From JAEUMD01 sp050246945 (GTDB lineage: Bacteria; Pseudomonadota; Alphaproteobacteria; Rhizobiales; Hyphomicrobiaceae): a stretch of DNA of 64,000 nucleotides. Positions 8,856-18,019 of the stretch are shown here, piece after piece. The stretch lies in NCBI GenBank assembly GCA_050246945.1, contig JBFWVC010000005.1, positions 62,001-126,000 on the forward strand, read 5' to 3'. Numbering within the stretch: position 1 is the first letter of the stretch; every line of letters begins with the position of its first letter. The notes below the pieces were generated by a model that saw nothing but the letters and a program-made list of their open reading frames with translations, did not search any database and was not told where the DNA came from. The translations under genes were made by a program, and so were the position numbers.

Positions 8856-9212
8856 ATGGACGCTGAACAGAACTCGGCCGCTACTACGCTTACGCTGCCG
8901 CGGCGTGCCACCATCGAAGGCGCCATCAACTTTCCCGGCCCTGTCGTCATCGACGGAACTCTCATTGGCGAAGTACGTTCCGCTTCCGTCGTCATCAGCG
9001 AGCGTGGAATCGTGGAAGGGTCGATCTGGGCCGGATCGGTCACCGTCCTGGGCGAGGTCACCGGCGACATCTATGCAGTCACGCTGATACTGAAAACCGC
9101 GTGTTCCGTGCATGGCAACATCTTTCACAGGCATCTGTCCCTCGAAAATGGCTGCTACTTCGAAGGCAAGTCGCGGCGACACAATGAGCCGCTGGCATTG
9201 GGGTCTGCTTGA
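8856..9212 (+). CDS. Bactofilin family protein
   Basis: This 118-residue protein contains the bactofilin (DUF583) beta-helical core: TIEGAINFPGPVVIDGTLIG, SASVVISERGIVEGSIWAG and SVTVLGEVTGDIYAVTLI are successive turns with the regular hydrophobic/glycine spacing of polymer-forming bactofilins. Short polar tails flank the core. Bactofilins assemble into filaments that position cell-wall or envelope machinery. The start at 8856 gives the usual length; an upstream extension back to 8532 runs antisense to eutB and was rejected. The next gene, on the same strand, encodes an OmpA-domain envelope protein. Confidence 0.85.
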   Translation: MDAEQNSAATTLTLPRRATIEGAINFPGPVVIDGTLIGEVRSASVVISERGIVEGSIWAGSVTVLGEVTGDIYAVTLILKTACSVHGNIFHRHLSLENGCYFEGKSRRHNEPLALGSA

Positions 9213-9333
9213 CAAGCGATGCCTGCGCAGAAGCCGGCCAGTCGCAACTGAACAATTTGCAAGTATGCGTCTCGCCAACGGCCGATTTTGGCTCTAAAAT
9301 ATTATCTTTGAGTGGTCGAACAGTGTCATTGAA

Positions 9334-10497
9334 ATGCGTCGCGCGGTCATTGCTCTGATCTTATTGCTGTGTATCGGAAGCATTGCGGCAGCAGTCGTAC
9401 GGCTCCAGGGAGACTGGCGTTGGTTCGCTCGGGCCCCCGAGTCGGCTGTCGCATCGAAAGATCCTTCAACTCGCATGTCACAACCGCCGGCCAGAGCTGG
9501 CGACACCCAAGAGCATGCGGTGACCGAACGAGCGGTCGAAAGTTTCCCGGCCTCACGTGATCATGGTTTCGACATAGCGCGGATCAATCCTCAAGGTGCG
9601 TCGGTTTTCGCCGGGCGTGCAGAGCCAGGCGGCAACGTCACCGTGTTCGCGGATGGCGCGCCCATTGGATCTGCTCAAACCGACGAGAATGGAGAATGGG
9701 TCCTCGTCGTCGAGCGCGCATTCGCATCGAAAGATCCGACCCTTTCGCTCAAATTTGTCGCCGGCTCCGCAGGCGCGGCCGGGCTCAGCCCATCGATCGC
9801 CGCAGCGCCGACACCCAACAATGTTGACGAAACTGCGCGCGCGCCCGGCAAACGCGCCGCGGCTGAAGTAACGACGGAGCTCATCGACAACCTGCGCCAA
9901 CGCATTGAACGCGCGCGCGCTCGGAAGAGCGGCGCGATTGCGGGCTTGCCCGGCCATGTCTTGGACCAAGGCGGCATCGACAATCGCCCAGCAACTCAGA
10001 CCGGCTCGTTGCCGGATACTGCAACCGGTGGCCTTGGCGGGCTGCACGAACAACATAACGACGATGCGTCTCGACCTACCAAGGTTGCAATCGCGTCGCA
10101 GGTGCCACGCTCAACGCTCGACGCGACCGCGGGTTCAATGCCTGCCGGCAGCGTGCCGGTTCCTATCAAATTTGTATTCAATGAAGCAGTCCTGTCGGAC
10201 GATGGCCGCCGAGCTGCCCAGCTCCTGGTCGAATACGTCATGTTGGAGAAATTCACGACATTGAAGCTGACCGGCCATGCGGATGAACGAGGAACGCATG
10301 AATACAACCTTGCACTGTCATCTCAGCGACTGAAGACCGTCGCGGATATGTTGCGTGCCGCAGGTTACGCAGGCGAGCTTCGCCTTGTCCCCATGGGCGA
10401 TACCGCTCCATTCATGGGAGTGGATCGGAGCAAATTCTCGCGAGACGCACTCTATGAGCTCGATCGCCGTGTCGAGCTCCACGAGCCCCAACCGTAA
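9334..10497 (+). CDS. Envelope protein with N-terminal anchor, Ig-like segment and C-terminal OmpA domain
   Basis: This 387-residue protein has an N-terminal hydrophobic segment (residues about 4-22) serving as signal anchor. A short beta-rich domain follows (near 80-125, SVFAGRAEPGGNVTVFADG...DENGEWVLVVE), resembling the Ig-like module found in LysM proteins, then a long Ala/Gly/Pro-rich low-complexity linker. The C-terminus (about 275-385) is an OmpA/MotB peptidoglycan-binding domain with LTGHADERGTHEYNLALSSQR as its core motif. The likely role is tethering to peptidoglycan. The exact family is not known to me; a LysM domain itself was not seen. Confidence 0.75.
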   Translation: MRRAVIALILLLCIGSIAAAVVRLQGDWRWFARAPESAVASKDPSTRMSQPPARAGDTQEHAVTERAVESFPASRDHGFDIARINPQGASVFAGRAEPGGNVTVFADGAPIGSAQTDENGEWVLVVERAFASKDPTLSLKFVAGSAGAAGLSPSIAAAPTPNNVDETARAPGKRAAAEVTTELIDNLRQRIERARARKSGAIAGLPGHVLDQGGIDNRPATQTGSLPDTATGGLGGLHEQHNDDASRPTKVAIASQVPRSTLDATAGSMPAGSVPVPIKFVFNEAVLSDDGRRAAQLLVEYVMLEKFTTLKLTGHADERGTHEYNLALSSQRLKTVADMLRAAGYAGELRLVPMGDTAPFMGVDRSKFSRDALYELDRRVELHEPQP

Positions 10498-10512
10498 TGT
10501 GTATGGTGGTGG

Positions 10513-10539
10513 CTCGGGTCGCTTGAGACCTTGCCCGAG
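10513..10539 (+). terminator. Possible hairpin between convergent genes
   Basis: CTCGGG (10513-10518) and CCCGAG (10534-10539) form an inverted repeat just after the OmpA-domain gene and before the end of the convergent hydrolase gene. There is no T-tract, so a terminator role is tentative. Confidence 0.3.
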
Positions 10540-10566
10540 GGCTCGGGATCAGCTGCATCCGACTGC

Positions 10567-11562
10567 TCAAGGCTGCTTCAAAGTGGCTGCGATGATCCGG
10601 GCACTCTCACTGTTCCTTCGCAGGTAGCCGCCGTGCACGTTCACTGTTCCGAGCGCATCCGTAAGGTTGAGGAAGTTCAGTTTCGCCGAGTCTATCTGAT
10701 ACGATCCTGAACCGACGGCCCCGATCCGATGTGACAGATTGGCGATTCGCGAAGGCCCGGTCAGTATCGCATCATGAGCAGAGTAGTGAATGAACAATCC
10801 AGCCCCCAGACCATCGATCGCGGTGCGAAAATTGCTGTTTTGCAGAATATCGACATCGACATCGGCTGCCAGCCAGTACATTGCGCCGACTTCTCGAAAG
10901 GCCCCGGGGGACTGCATGACCGCGCTTTGCAGCAGGTAGCATCCCATGCTGTGGCCGACGAGTGTGATGCGGCGTTGATGATTTGCAAGGCTTGAAAGAA
11001 GCGCAAGAAGCGATTGGGCTCCAACGGTCTCGGCTCTCCGCTGATCGATACCGTACATTGTGAGTTCGTAGGCCGGTTGCGAATTGCGGTTGCTAAGCCC
11101 CATGCGAACATCCATTTGCATCCGCTGCGTGGTCGGCAACTCGTCCATCGGAATGCCGACGGCCGGCCAGTCGAATACGATGAATGTACCTTTTGCGCCC
11201 GACTGTTCGCGCAACGTATCTATGAAGTCGGAAAAATAGGTGGCCACCTTGTGATCCTGGGCATTGTACCCATGCACGAGGATCGTGACGCTCTCCGCAA
11301 CTGGCAGAGCATCGGCAACCGGCGTCCAATCTAGAAAGCTGGCACCGTCGGCTTCCTGCCGAAGGAGTTGCAGCCCCTTTTCCTCGAAACGTCTTGCCGA
11401 GACATAAACCACGTTCTCTTGAAGCTTGACGCCGGCATAGGGTCTGGGTGCGTAGGCTTCGAAATAAAGGTAGGCGCCCGCGCCGAGCAGAATGGCAGGC
11501 AGGATAGCGAATACGATGAGAACACGGATCAACTCCCGCACGAACCCGTCGTCGTTGGCCAT
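10567..11562 (-). CDS. Membrane-anchored alpha/beta hydrolase (DUF900-type)
   Basis: This 331-residue protein has one N-terminal transmembrane segment (about 11-34) followed by an alpha/beta-hydrolase domain. VTILVHGYN (92-100) is the oxyanion strand, and LVGHSMGCYLLQ holds the nucleophile elbow G-H-S-M-G with Ser205. The middle (FSDFIDTLREQSG, FDWPAVG) matches the DUF900 esterase/lipase-like family. The substrate is unknown. The start at 11562 has a strong GGGAGAAG ribosome site; the longer upstream frame runs into the repeat at 11589-11733 and was rejected. The catalytic acid and His were not assigned with certainty. Confidence 0.8.
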   Translation of the reverse strand: MANDDGFVRELIRVLIVFAILPAILLGAGAYLYFEAYAPRPYAGVKLQENVVYVSARRFEEKGLQLLRQEADGASFLDWTPVADALPVAESVTILVHGYNAQDHKVATYFSDFIDTLREQSGAKGTFIVFDWPAVGIPMDELPTTQRMQMDVRMGLSNRNSQPAYELTMYGIDQRRAETVGAQSLLALLSSLANHQRRITLVGHSMGCYLLQSAVMQSPGAFREVGAMYWLAADVDVDILQNSNFRTAIDGLGAGLFIHYSAHDAILTGPSRIANLSHRIGAVGSGSYQIDSAKLNFLNLTDALGTVNVHGGYLRRNSESARIIAATLKQP

Positions 11563-11588
11563 GATACGCTTCTCCCGATGCAGGGCTC

Positions 11589-11733
11589 CTAGTGTTCTGG
11601 ATCTGACGTTTGATACCCGGGCGAAGGTCGTCAAACGACAGTGAATCCAGAACTCAAACAAAGAGAATGCTAGGGTTCCGGGCTGACGCGCCAGGGCCCG
11701 ATAGGGGACCAAGCGTCAGAGTCGGAACACTAG
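11589..11733. repeat. Family B intergenic repeat, copy 1
   Basis: This 145-base element is bounded by CTAGTGTTC and GAACACTAG. It contains two hairpins: GTTCTGGATCTGACGTTTGA pairs with TCAAACGACAG...ATCCAGAAC, and CTAGGGTTCCGG..CTGACGC pairs with GCGTCAG..CGGAACACTAG. Closely similar copies lie at 25281-25523 (split) and 26215-26368. It sits just upstream of the hydrolase gene. Confidence 0.85.
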
Positions 11734-12315
11734 GAAGGTTGCAGTCTCCGAAAGCCCCGCCAAAGGCCAACCCCACGCACATGGCGAGAAAGCGAAGTCG
11801 GCCTGCGCGCCATTGATCGTGCCACCAATTTCCGGGAAAATCGTGTGTCTGCTTATCCCGCCTCACAACAAAAAGAAGCAAGCTGCCCCCCGGGTGCCCC
11901 ACACGATCATCCCCGCACGGCATCACCTCGCAATGCGTGTCTGATCGAATGAACGCGGGAAGGAACCTGCCAATCTGCTCCCCAGAACGACGCTTCGCGC
12001 ACCGACCAGGTGCGTTCCGGCATGGCGGTACCGGTCTTGCGCCCAACCGGCAGCTCATTCGCAATCCGTCACCGCCCTGCACCCTGCATGTTCCAGCAGG
12101 ACACGGATAATCGTGCTCCGCGCCATGAGGGTTTGGCACTGAGCCGCTGCGTGCGCGCACGCATCCATTCCCAAGCCAGGCGGCGCGCGCTCTCATCGAA
12201 CCCGATGCCAAAAAAGAATCGTTGCTGGTTTGAACCTTTGCGTCGTCCGTCGCGACCGAGGAGTGCATGACCGCCGCCTGCCCACGGCGCGCAACCCTCA
12301 AGACGGAGCCCTCAA
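11734..12315. other. Intergenic region upstream of the secreted protein gene
   Basis: About 580 bases between family B copy 1 and the next gene. A minus-strand frame (11654-12301, 215 codons) covers it, but it runs through the repeat and is Arg/Gly/Cys-rich without a recognisable domain, so it is not called. The region probably contains the promoter of the gene starting at 12316. Confidence 0.35.
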
Positions 12316-13104
12316 ATGCCTTGTAAGTCCTTCAGCCGCCCCACCCTCGTGACCGGGATCGCCGCCGCTGTTCTCGCCGCATTGTCGGGCAGCGTGTCAG
12401 CCGCAGACGTCACCAACGTTCAGCTCGGCTTCACCGACTCGGGCAGCAATCTTTGCCCGCGCATCGTCACCATGGAGGCCTGGGCGCACACCGAGGGTCC
12501 CGGCGTGGTTGAATTCGTGATCCGCAACAGCAGCGGCAACAAGAGCGGCGTCATGCCCGTCGCCGCGGTCAAGGGACCCGCGGGCAACTGGCTCGCGACC
12601 CTGACGAAGCAGATCAAGATCACGACCGACGTGGACACCAAGTACATGGCCGAGGTGAAGGGATCGCCCAAGATATCGAACTGGGTACCGCTCAAGGAAG
12701 CCTGCCTTGGCAAGGCGCCGAAGACCGTCGGCCCGAAGGGACCTCCGGCCAAACACATTAGCGAACTCGACAAGGACACGGACAAGGGCGAGCCGAAGCC
12801 GAACGGCGGTGGCAAGCCCGCGACCAAGCCCGCAGGCAACGGCAAGCCTGCAAACAACTCCAAGCCCATCCCGCAGGGCAAACCCATCGCGCAATGCGCC
12901 GGCAAGAAGATCACCGCAACGCGCCTTTCGGCGTTGACCAAGAAGGGTGGCATCGGCTCGGCCTGGACCGCCTGGGAGATCGCCGCGAAGAAGGCCTTCG
13001 GTTCACAGTATGCGAGTTCCCACAACGCCAAGAGCCGCAAGGAGACCTGCACTTGGAGCGGAATGTTCAATTGCACCGTTTCAGCCATTCCCTGCCGCTC
13101 GTAG
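12316..13104 (+). CDS. Secreted protein of unknown function with Lys/Pro/Gly-rich linker
   Basis: This 262-residue protein has a clear Sec signal peptide (basic start, hydrophobic core about 12-25, cleavage near SVSA-AD at 29-30). An N-terminal beta-rich domain follows (about 30-135) with two cysteines. A low-complexity linker rich in Lys, Pro, Gly and Asn (about 135-195) comes next, then a C-terminal domain of about 65 residues with Cys pairs (AQCAGKK, ETCTW, FNCTV, IPCRS). The C-terminal part contains WEIAAKKAFGSQYASS, suggesting a small disulfide-bonded helical module. I do not recognise the family. The start has GGAG upstream, and a strong hairpin follows the stop. Confidence 0.75.
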   Translation: MPCKSFSRPTLVTGIAAAVLAALSGSVSAADVTNVQLGFTDSGSNLCPRIVTMEAWAHTEGPGVVEFVIRNSSGNKSGVMPVAAVKGPAGNWLATLTKQIKITTDVDTKYMAEVKGSPKISNWVPLKEACLGKAPKTVGPKGPPAKHISELDKDTDKGEPKPNGGGKPATKPAGNGKPANNSKPIPQGKPIAQCAGKKITATRLSALTKKGGIGSAWTAWEIAAKKAFGSQYASSHNAKSRKETCTWSGMFNCTVSAIPCRS

Positions 13105-13123
13105 AATTCCGACACGCGCGAAC

Positions 13124-13161
13124 AATATGGGCCCGGCGTGCTGCCGGGCCCGTTCCATATT
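13124..13161 (+). terminator. Strong hairpin after the secreted protein gene
   Basis: AATATGGGCCCGGC pairs with GCCGGGCCC..CCATATT around a 5-base loop, 20 bases after the stop codon. No long T-tract follows, but the stem is strong and nearly symmetric, so it may act for transcription from either side. Confidence 0.65.
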
Positions 13162-13215
13162 GAGCACCCGAATGGCGATCGATTTCCAAAGGAATTTTCC
13201 GCCCCCCGAAGCAGG

Positions 13216-13245
13216 AAGGTGCGCCTTGCAATGCAAGACGCACCT
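13216..13245 (-). terminator. Hairpin after the outer-membrane protein gene
   Basis: AAGGTGCG-C-CTTGC and GCAAG-A-CGCACCTT form a long stem with one mismatch and a 3-base loop. It lies 35 bases beyond the stop of the minus-strand gene ending at 13280, which suits a terminator for that gene. Confidence 0.6.
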
Positions 13246-13279
13246 TCTCGTTGAGCATCGGAGCTTTCGCAACGTCACC

Positions 13280-14263
13280 TCATTTCAGAGGCTCATACCC
13301 CCGGTCATGCAGGTCGCCGAGCTTGAAGACCAAGGCGGCACGGACCGAATGGATATCCATGTCGATATCTGATTTCGCATTCGCTTCCGTGTTGACACGG
13401 TACTGATAGCAGTACGAAGAGCTGCCGGAAGATGCGGAGCCGCAACCAGACGGCTCACCGGTGCTACCTCCACTGCCGCTAGAGCTTTCGCTGCCGTAAT
13501 GCGAGTAGCGGTACTCAAGCTTCAATGAAAGATTCTTTTGAATCTTGAGTTCGGCGCCTCCTCCGATGAAATAGCCTTTTAATTCATCGGGAAGTTCCAT
13601 CGAGACCGTCGTAGCAGGGTTTCCATCCCACTTGAATGTGGCGCTTGCCGCACCATCAACCCGCGCCTCGGTGTAGCCACCCACACCATACAACAACACT
13701 CGCGGAGTGACGAGGAAACCGAGCCTGCCGCCTACGCTCCAGACGTTTTTCAAGTCGAAATCGCCATCAACCCAAGTGTGCGACTTGCCATACTTCTCGT
13801 ACGACGAGAAAGCGTTGTCAGCATCCACATAGAAGTCGAAGTCGGCAAAAGCACCAATGAGAATGCGATCGCCGATAAGTCTATCGTAACCGATCTGCAA
13901 AGTACCAAATGCGTTCCACTGATCGTCGCCAAAGGCGGAATCAATGTATTTGGTCCAACTGTCTACTTCTTCCCAATCGTATTTGTCGCAATCATAATAA
14001 TAATGCCAACCGTAGTAGTAATAGCTTTTCTTCTCACACTTCCTCTTCTCTTTTGTCGCGGTCTTATCGGCATCGACGCTAATGTTGGTATCCGTGCGAC
14101 CGACACCAATACCGACACCAACAGAAAGACCATTCCACTGATAAACTTCAGGTGCGGGCGGTGAGTCCTTGATACTGCCCGAATAGCCGTCGGCCTTGGC
14201 CTCCACGGACGCAAGCGCAAGCATCGATACAGCTGCTGCGGTTACGCGATACAAACGCGACAT
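13280..14263 (-). CDS. Outer-membrane beta-barrel protein with Tyr-rich and Ser/Gly-rich loops
   Basis: This 327-residue protein has a signal peptide (cleavage near EAKA-DG, about residue 24) and the alternating strands of a small porin/opacity-type barrel (WNAFGTLQIGYDRLIGDRILIGAFADFDF, WSVGGRLGFLVTP, LLYGVGGYTEARV, LSLKLEYRYSHYG, with a final strand VRAALVFKLGD). Two loops are unusual: KKSYYYYGWHYYYDCDKY near residue 80-100, and a Ser/Gly loop with two Cys (about 265-295). The start at 14263 was chosen with a GGGG-rich ribosome site; an upstream extension (MRFGGLA) is possible. The function beyond a membrane barrel is not known. Confidence 0.8.
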   Translation of the reverse strand: MSRLYRVTAAAVSMLALASVEAKADGYSGSIKDSPPAPEVYQWNGLSVGVGIGVGRTDTNISVDADKTATKEKRKCEKKSYYYYGWHYYYDCDKYDWEEVDSWTKYIDSAFGDDQWNAFGTLQIGYDRLIGDRILIGAFADFDFYVDADNAFSSYEKYGKSHTWVDGDFDLKNVWSVGGRLGFLVTPRVLLYGVGGYTEARVDGAASATFKWDGNPATTVSMELPDELKGYFIGGGAELKIQKNLSLKLEYRYSHYGSESSSGSGGSTGEPSGCGSASSGSSSYCYQYRVNTEANAKSDIDMDIHSVRAALVFKLGDLHDRGYEPLK

Positions 14264-14871
14264 TGCTAACCCCCCAAAACGCACTAACGAAACTCACGTC
14301 GCCAGAGCCTATGTCGGTATGCGCGAGCACACTCTCTGCTGTGGACACTTTGTTGATAAGCTGGTCTTGGGTTGTTGATAATACCAAATCAGCGAGCGCG
14401 GGCCGCATTTCCGACGCAATTGCCCGAATTGCAACCCGCCAACCGAAATTCCGTTATAGGTTTAATTGTCGTGAACACCGTGTTTCGTTTACGTTTGCGG
14501 CTACCATTCGCGCCATTCTTTTCAAGACACGAACTCACCGCATCTGCACCGCCAAGAGGTGACGTCGTGGCCGCCGGGAACGAATATGTCCAAGCGAATT
14601 CAATAGATCGCGGCTCCGGCGCGCCGCTCGCTCCTGCAGCATATTTGGCTGAAGCGCGCAGCGGTTCAGCGTAACAAAACAAGTTCGATACAAAGACCGG
14701 ATCGTCTACGTCCTTCTACGGAACATGAGCCCGCTTGAACCGCTTGTCCCCCAACGGAACTCCGGCTACGGCGCACGACGACAGCAGCGAGCTGGAGCGC
14801 CCTGCGCGTCACGCAATTGCGGGTGCTCTGGCTTTTTGTATCCAATCCCCGGCGTCAACCACCGCCACGAT
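14264..14871. other. Intergenic region between the barrel protein gene and apbE
   Basis: About 600 bases with only short frames. It contains a degenerate family A repeat (14638-14712). It is the upstream region of the barrel gene and the downstream region of the nosR-apbE pair. Confidence 0.4.
14638..14712 (+). repeat. Family A intergenic repeat, degenerate copy
   Basis: AGCATATTTGGCTGAAGCG and CGCAGCGGTTCAGCG match the first hairpin of family A, and GGATCGTCTAC recalls the second, but the outer stem is eroded. Its orientation is the same as the other copies. Confidence 0.6.
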
Positions 14872-15825
14872 CTATGCGGCAATCACGAGATCATCCCGAC
14901 CGGGTCGCGTTATCCACGCGCGCGCCTCGGCGAACCGCGAAACGATGCGGCGCGCCAGCTTTTCGTCCTCACCTCCGCAAAGCATGAGTGCCGTCGATAA
15001 CCCATCGGCAACGGCAGCCGACGCGTGCGCCACCGTGACGGAACTCCATTCCCGGGAGGCCGCCGTTCCCGATTTCGGATGGAACAGGTGCGGCAGTCCT
15101 GCGCTTGCTCCCATGGCCAGCGGCTCCGAACTGGATGTTGCAAGCGCCCCATTGGAAAGCCGGATTTTACGTCCGCTTTCGGCGATCGCCACCTCGAAGG
15201 ACCGGCCATCGAGCGCTCGTGTTTCACCCAGATCGATGAGAACATCCCTCCAGCCGCGTCCGTGGAGAATGTCTGCAACCCGATCGGTAATGTACCCCTG
15301 GGCAATACCGTTGAGGCTGATCGACATACCCGGGCCCAGCATCACGCCATCGTGCGCAATCACAACCTTGTCGAGACCGATCGTCTCCAGGACATTCGCA
15401 GGAAGCGCAGAATTCACATCGCCGACCGCCCCAGCTTGGTTCCGGCGGAATTCCCATATCGCCTGGATGGTCGGATCGAACAGGCCGTCGGTCGCCCGAT
15501 GCATCCTGCAACTCTGGGAAAGCAACGCCTGCATATCGAATGACGGTTGAAGCAATCTCCCGCTTGCATTGAGCAGCGATATTTCGGACTGATCGAGGTG
15601 AAGACTGAAGATCCGCTCGAGGCGCTCGATCTCTTGGAGGCACGCAGCCAATGCATGCTCGGCCTCGGTCCTGTCCGCGTTGGCGAAAATGAGCGTGGCG
15701 TCTGCACCGAGCGCCGTCCCGCGCCACTCGAGCACGCAAGCGCGTGCGGCCCGCACGCCTTGCGCCGCCAATCCCATCCCTGCGAGCACGGCGAGCGCGC
15801 GCCGTCGCGTCAGTCTAGGCTTCAT
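14872..15825 (-). CDS. FAD:protein FMN transferase (ApbE/NosX family)
   Basis: This 317-residue ApbE-family protein attaches FMN to Thr/Ser of target flavoproteins such as NosR. The N-terminus TRRRALAVLAG followed by a hydrophobic stretch looks like a Tat signal, as in NosX. Family motifs are SISLNGIAQGYITDRV (usual form DLGGIAKGY), DVLIDLGETRALDG, LPHLFHPKSG (usual HIIDPRTG) and HASAAVADGLSTALML. It starts inside the last codons of nosR (11-base overlap), so the two are coupled. Its natural target is probably the FMN domain of the NosR protein encoded upstream. Substitutions in the Mg/FAD motifs are seen in NosX proteins; activity cannot be judged here. Confidence 0.85.
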   Translation of the reverse strand: MKPRLTRRRALAVLAGMGLAAQGVRAARACVLEWRGTALGADATLIFANADRTEAEHALAACLQEIERLERIFSLHLDQSEISLLNASGRLLQPSFDMQALLSQSCRMHRATDGLFDPTIQAIWEFRRNQAGAVGDVNSALPANVLETIGLDKVVIAHDGVMLGPGMSISLNGIAQGYITDRVADILHGRGWRDVLIDLGETRALDGRSFEVAIAESGRKIRLSNGALATSSSEPLAMGASAGLPHLFHPKSGTAASREWSSVTVAHASAAVADGLSTALMLCGGEDEKLARRIVSRFAEARAWITRPGRDDLVIAA

Positions 15826-17992
15826 TGCCGGCCTCGCTCGTCCGCTTTCCGCTTCGCCGCGCTGCGCGCTGTTTCAACGGCAGGCACGTCGTTGCATCGT
15901 GGTAGTTCGCCTGGCACTGCAGGCAGTAGATGCACTCGTTGGGAACGATCTGGCCAAGTGGATTGATGGCCTGAACCGTGCATCGGGTAGCGCAGATGCG
16001 GCACTCGCGACCGCACTGCGGCCTCCGCTTCAGCCACTCGAAGATCCTCAGCTTTGCAGGTATGGCAAGCGCCGCTCCGAGCGGACACAGATAGCGGCAG
16101 TAGAAGCGCTCGATGAAAAGCCCCGCAGCCAGCAACGCCAGCGCATAAAGGACAAATGGCCAGGCCCGCATGAATTTCAGCGAAATCGTCGTCTTGAAGG
16201 GCTCAATCTCGGCGAGGCGGAATGCATCGACCGTTGACTGGAAGGAAACTCCCAGAATGAGCAGAAACGCCACATACTTCAGAGGCCAGAGCCGCTCATG
16301 TAGCGTCCAGGGCACCTCGATCTGACGTATCCCGAGCTTGCGCGCTCCTTCGTTGAGCAATTCCTGCAAAGCACCGAACGGGCACAGCCAGCCGCAGAAG
16401 ACACCGCGTCCCCAGAACAGCAGCGCCAGAGCGACGAAACCCCATAGGATGAACGTCATGGGCTCCACGAGGAAAAAGTCCCAGCGGAAGCCGCTCAGCA
16501 GCGCATGAGTGAATGTCACGACATTCACGATCGAGAGCTGCGTCCCCGCCACCAGTCCAAGAAACACGAACGTGAAGCCGAGGAAGGAAAGGCGTGTAAT
16601 TCGGTAAAGTTCCACATTGCGCGTGATGACGTCGTGAAAAAAGAGGATCACCGATAATGTGAGCAGCATAACGACGAGGACGGCAATCAGCTCTCGTTTA
16701 TCGCGCCATATCTGAATCCAGAGGGGTTCCATGGCCTCACCCGATGCGACCTGGAGAGCCCGCTCTTGACGTGCGGAGCCCGGCAGTACCGTCCCGTCGG
16801 AATTCGCAGCAGACGATTGGCCTGTTCCACCCCCACTCGCGCCGGAACCGGGTGCGGGATTGCCAGCCGTAGTCACAATCAGGTTGTCGGGCAACGTGTA
16901 CTCGAGCGGGAATACGGCAGTTCTCCGCTCGCCGTTGACGTCTTGTTCGACGAGCAATTCCACTCGCCACGGCTCAACCGCGTCGAACTGGAACTCGGGA
17001 GGCAACCGAAAAATCCCGATCTCGCGCAGTTCGGGTGCCCCTTCGATTGCCAGGCTCCCCACGTTCTCATACATGTCGCTCCGCAAGCGCAGAGCGCGCG
17101 CGCCCTGCACGAGTTGGATGCGCTGGAAGATCCCCGTCTGACGCCACTCCACGCCCTTGTAGGAATATAGCCCCCGGCCAGCCACCAGGATGGCGTGACC
17201 GTCCAGGGAAAGTTGCGCCATCTGCCGCTCGTATGCGCGCACGCCCAGCAGGTTTTGACCGATCATGGCGGGCGTCAGCAGCGCCACATAAAGCTCGATG
17301 AAGTTGGTGTTCGCATCAGCCGCCGAACTTCCGACCGCCTGGGCGACCTCACCAGCACTGACGCTGCGCCTGGCGATCGCACCTTCCGCCAACAGCTCGC
17401 CCCAGGTTTTCGCAGCAAACGAGGAACGATTGACCGTAGAACGGGCCGACGCCGTTCCAAGCATTCCGCGCGCCTGCGCGATCGTCCGCGCTGACCTGAG
17501 AACGGCATCCTTTATGACCGTGCTCGACACCGTTGCTCCAACCACGTGATCAGGAGCGCCGGCAGGCCGCTTTTGTTCGCGAGGCTGCAGCCGGATGTCG
17601 AGCCCCGCAAGCCCCGTTACGAATGCTTCGAGATCCTGGGGTCTTATGCCGATGACCAGAATCGGCTCCTCGTGCGCCACGAGATGCGCTCCGCTGATCC
17701 GTCCGTCTATGCCGAGCCCCACGTGGATATCGAGAGGCCGTCCCGAATAGCCGACGGATTGCGATACGGCCCGCGTCGAGAAGGCATAGCCGACCAGCTT
17801 GTTTCCGGAGAAGACTTCGACCGCAGGCGGTGTCCCGGTTAGGGGGCCGGATCTGAGATCGGCTGCATGGCGCGGAAACAGACGTGGCAGATCGCCTGCA
17901 ACACCCTCTGCCGCATGCGCCACTTGCTGAGCGAATGCCGCATGCAACAAGACCACGAAACTGGCGAACAGGCGCGCAACCGCAAGGTGCAT
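15815..17992 (-). CDS. nosR: NosR/NirI family polyferredoxin flavoprotein
   Basis: This 725-residue membrane protein has the NosR architecture: a signal segment (about 8-28); a periplasmic FMN-binding domain with VVGATVSSTVIKDAV (150-164) as flavin attachment motif; a beta-rich insert (about 250-390); and a series of transmembrane helices. Iron-sulfur motifs are CGWLCP, CRYLCP, CGRECRICATRC and CIYCLQCQANYHDATTC. NosR feeds electrons to nitrous oxide reductase and is needed for its maturation or expression. No nosZ, nosDFYL or other denitrification gene is in the window, so the pair may act elsewhere or serve a distant nos cluster. A NirI-type role is an alternative. Confidence 0.88.
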   Translation of the reverse strand: MHLAVARLFASFVVLLHAAFAQQVAHAAEGVAGDLPRLFPRHAADLRSGPLTGTPPAVEVFSGNKLVGYAFSTRAVSQSVGYSGRPLDIHVGLGIDGRISGAHLVAHEEPILVIGIRPQDLEAFVTGLAGLDIRLQPREQKRPAGAPDHVVGATVSSTVIKDAVLRSARTIAQARGMLGTASARSTVNRSSFAAKTWGELLAEGAIARRSVSAGEVAQAVGSSAADANTNFIELYVALLTPAMIGQNLLGVRAYERQMAQLSLDGHAILVAGRGLYSYKGVEWRQTGIFQRIQLVQGARALRLRSDMYENVGSLAIEGAPELREIGIFRLPPEFQFDAVEPWRVELLVEQDVNGERRTAVFPLEYTLPDNLIVTTAGNPAPGSGASGGGTGQSSAANSDGTVLPGSARQERALQVASGEAMEPLWIQIWRDKRELIAVLVVMLLTLSVILFFHDVITRNVELYRITRLSFLGFTFVFLGLVAGTQLSIVNVVTFTHALLSGFRWDFFLVEPMTFILWGFVALALLFWGRGVFCGWLCPFGALQELLNEGARKLGIRQIEVPWTLHERLWPLKYVAFLLILGVSFQSTVDAFRLAEIEPFKTTISLKFMRAWPFVLYALALLAAGLFIERFYCRYLCPLGAALAIPAKLRIFEWLKRRPQCGRECRICATRCTVQAINPLGQIVPNECIYCLQCQANYHDATTCLPLKQRAARRSGKRTSEAGNEA

Positions 17993-18019
17993 AATGAGCG
18001 TCCCACAAAAACGACGCTA

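Noticed and set aside
11654..12301. Minus-strand frame of 215 codons
   Set aside because: It runs through the family B repeat and has no recognisable domain.
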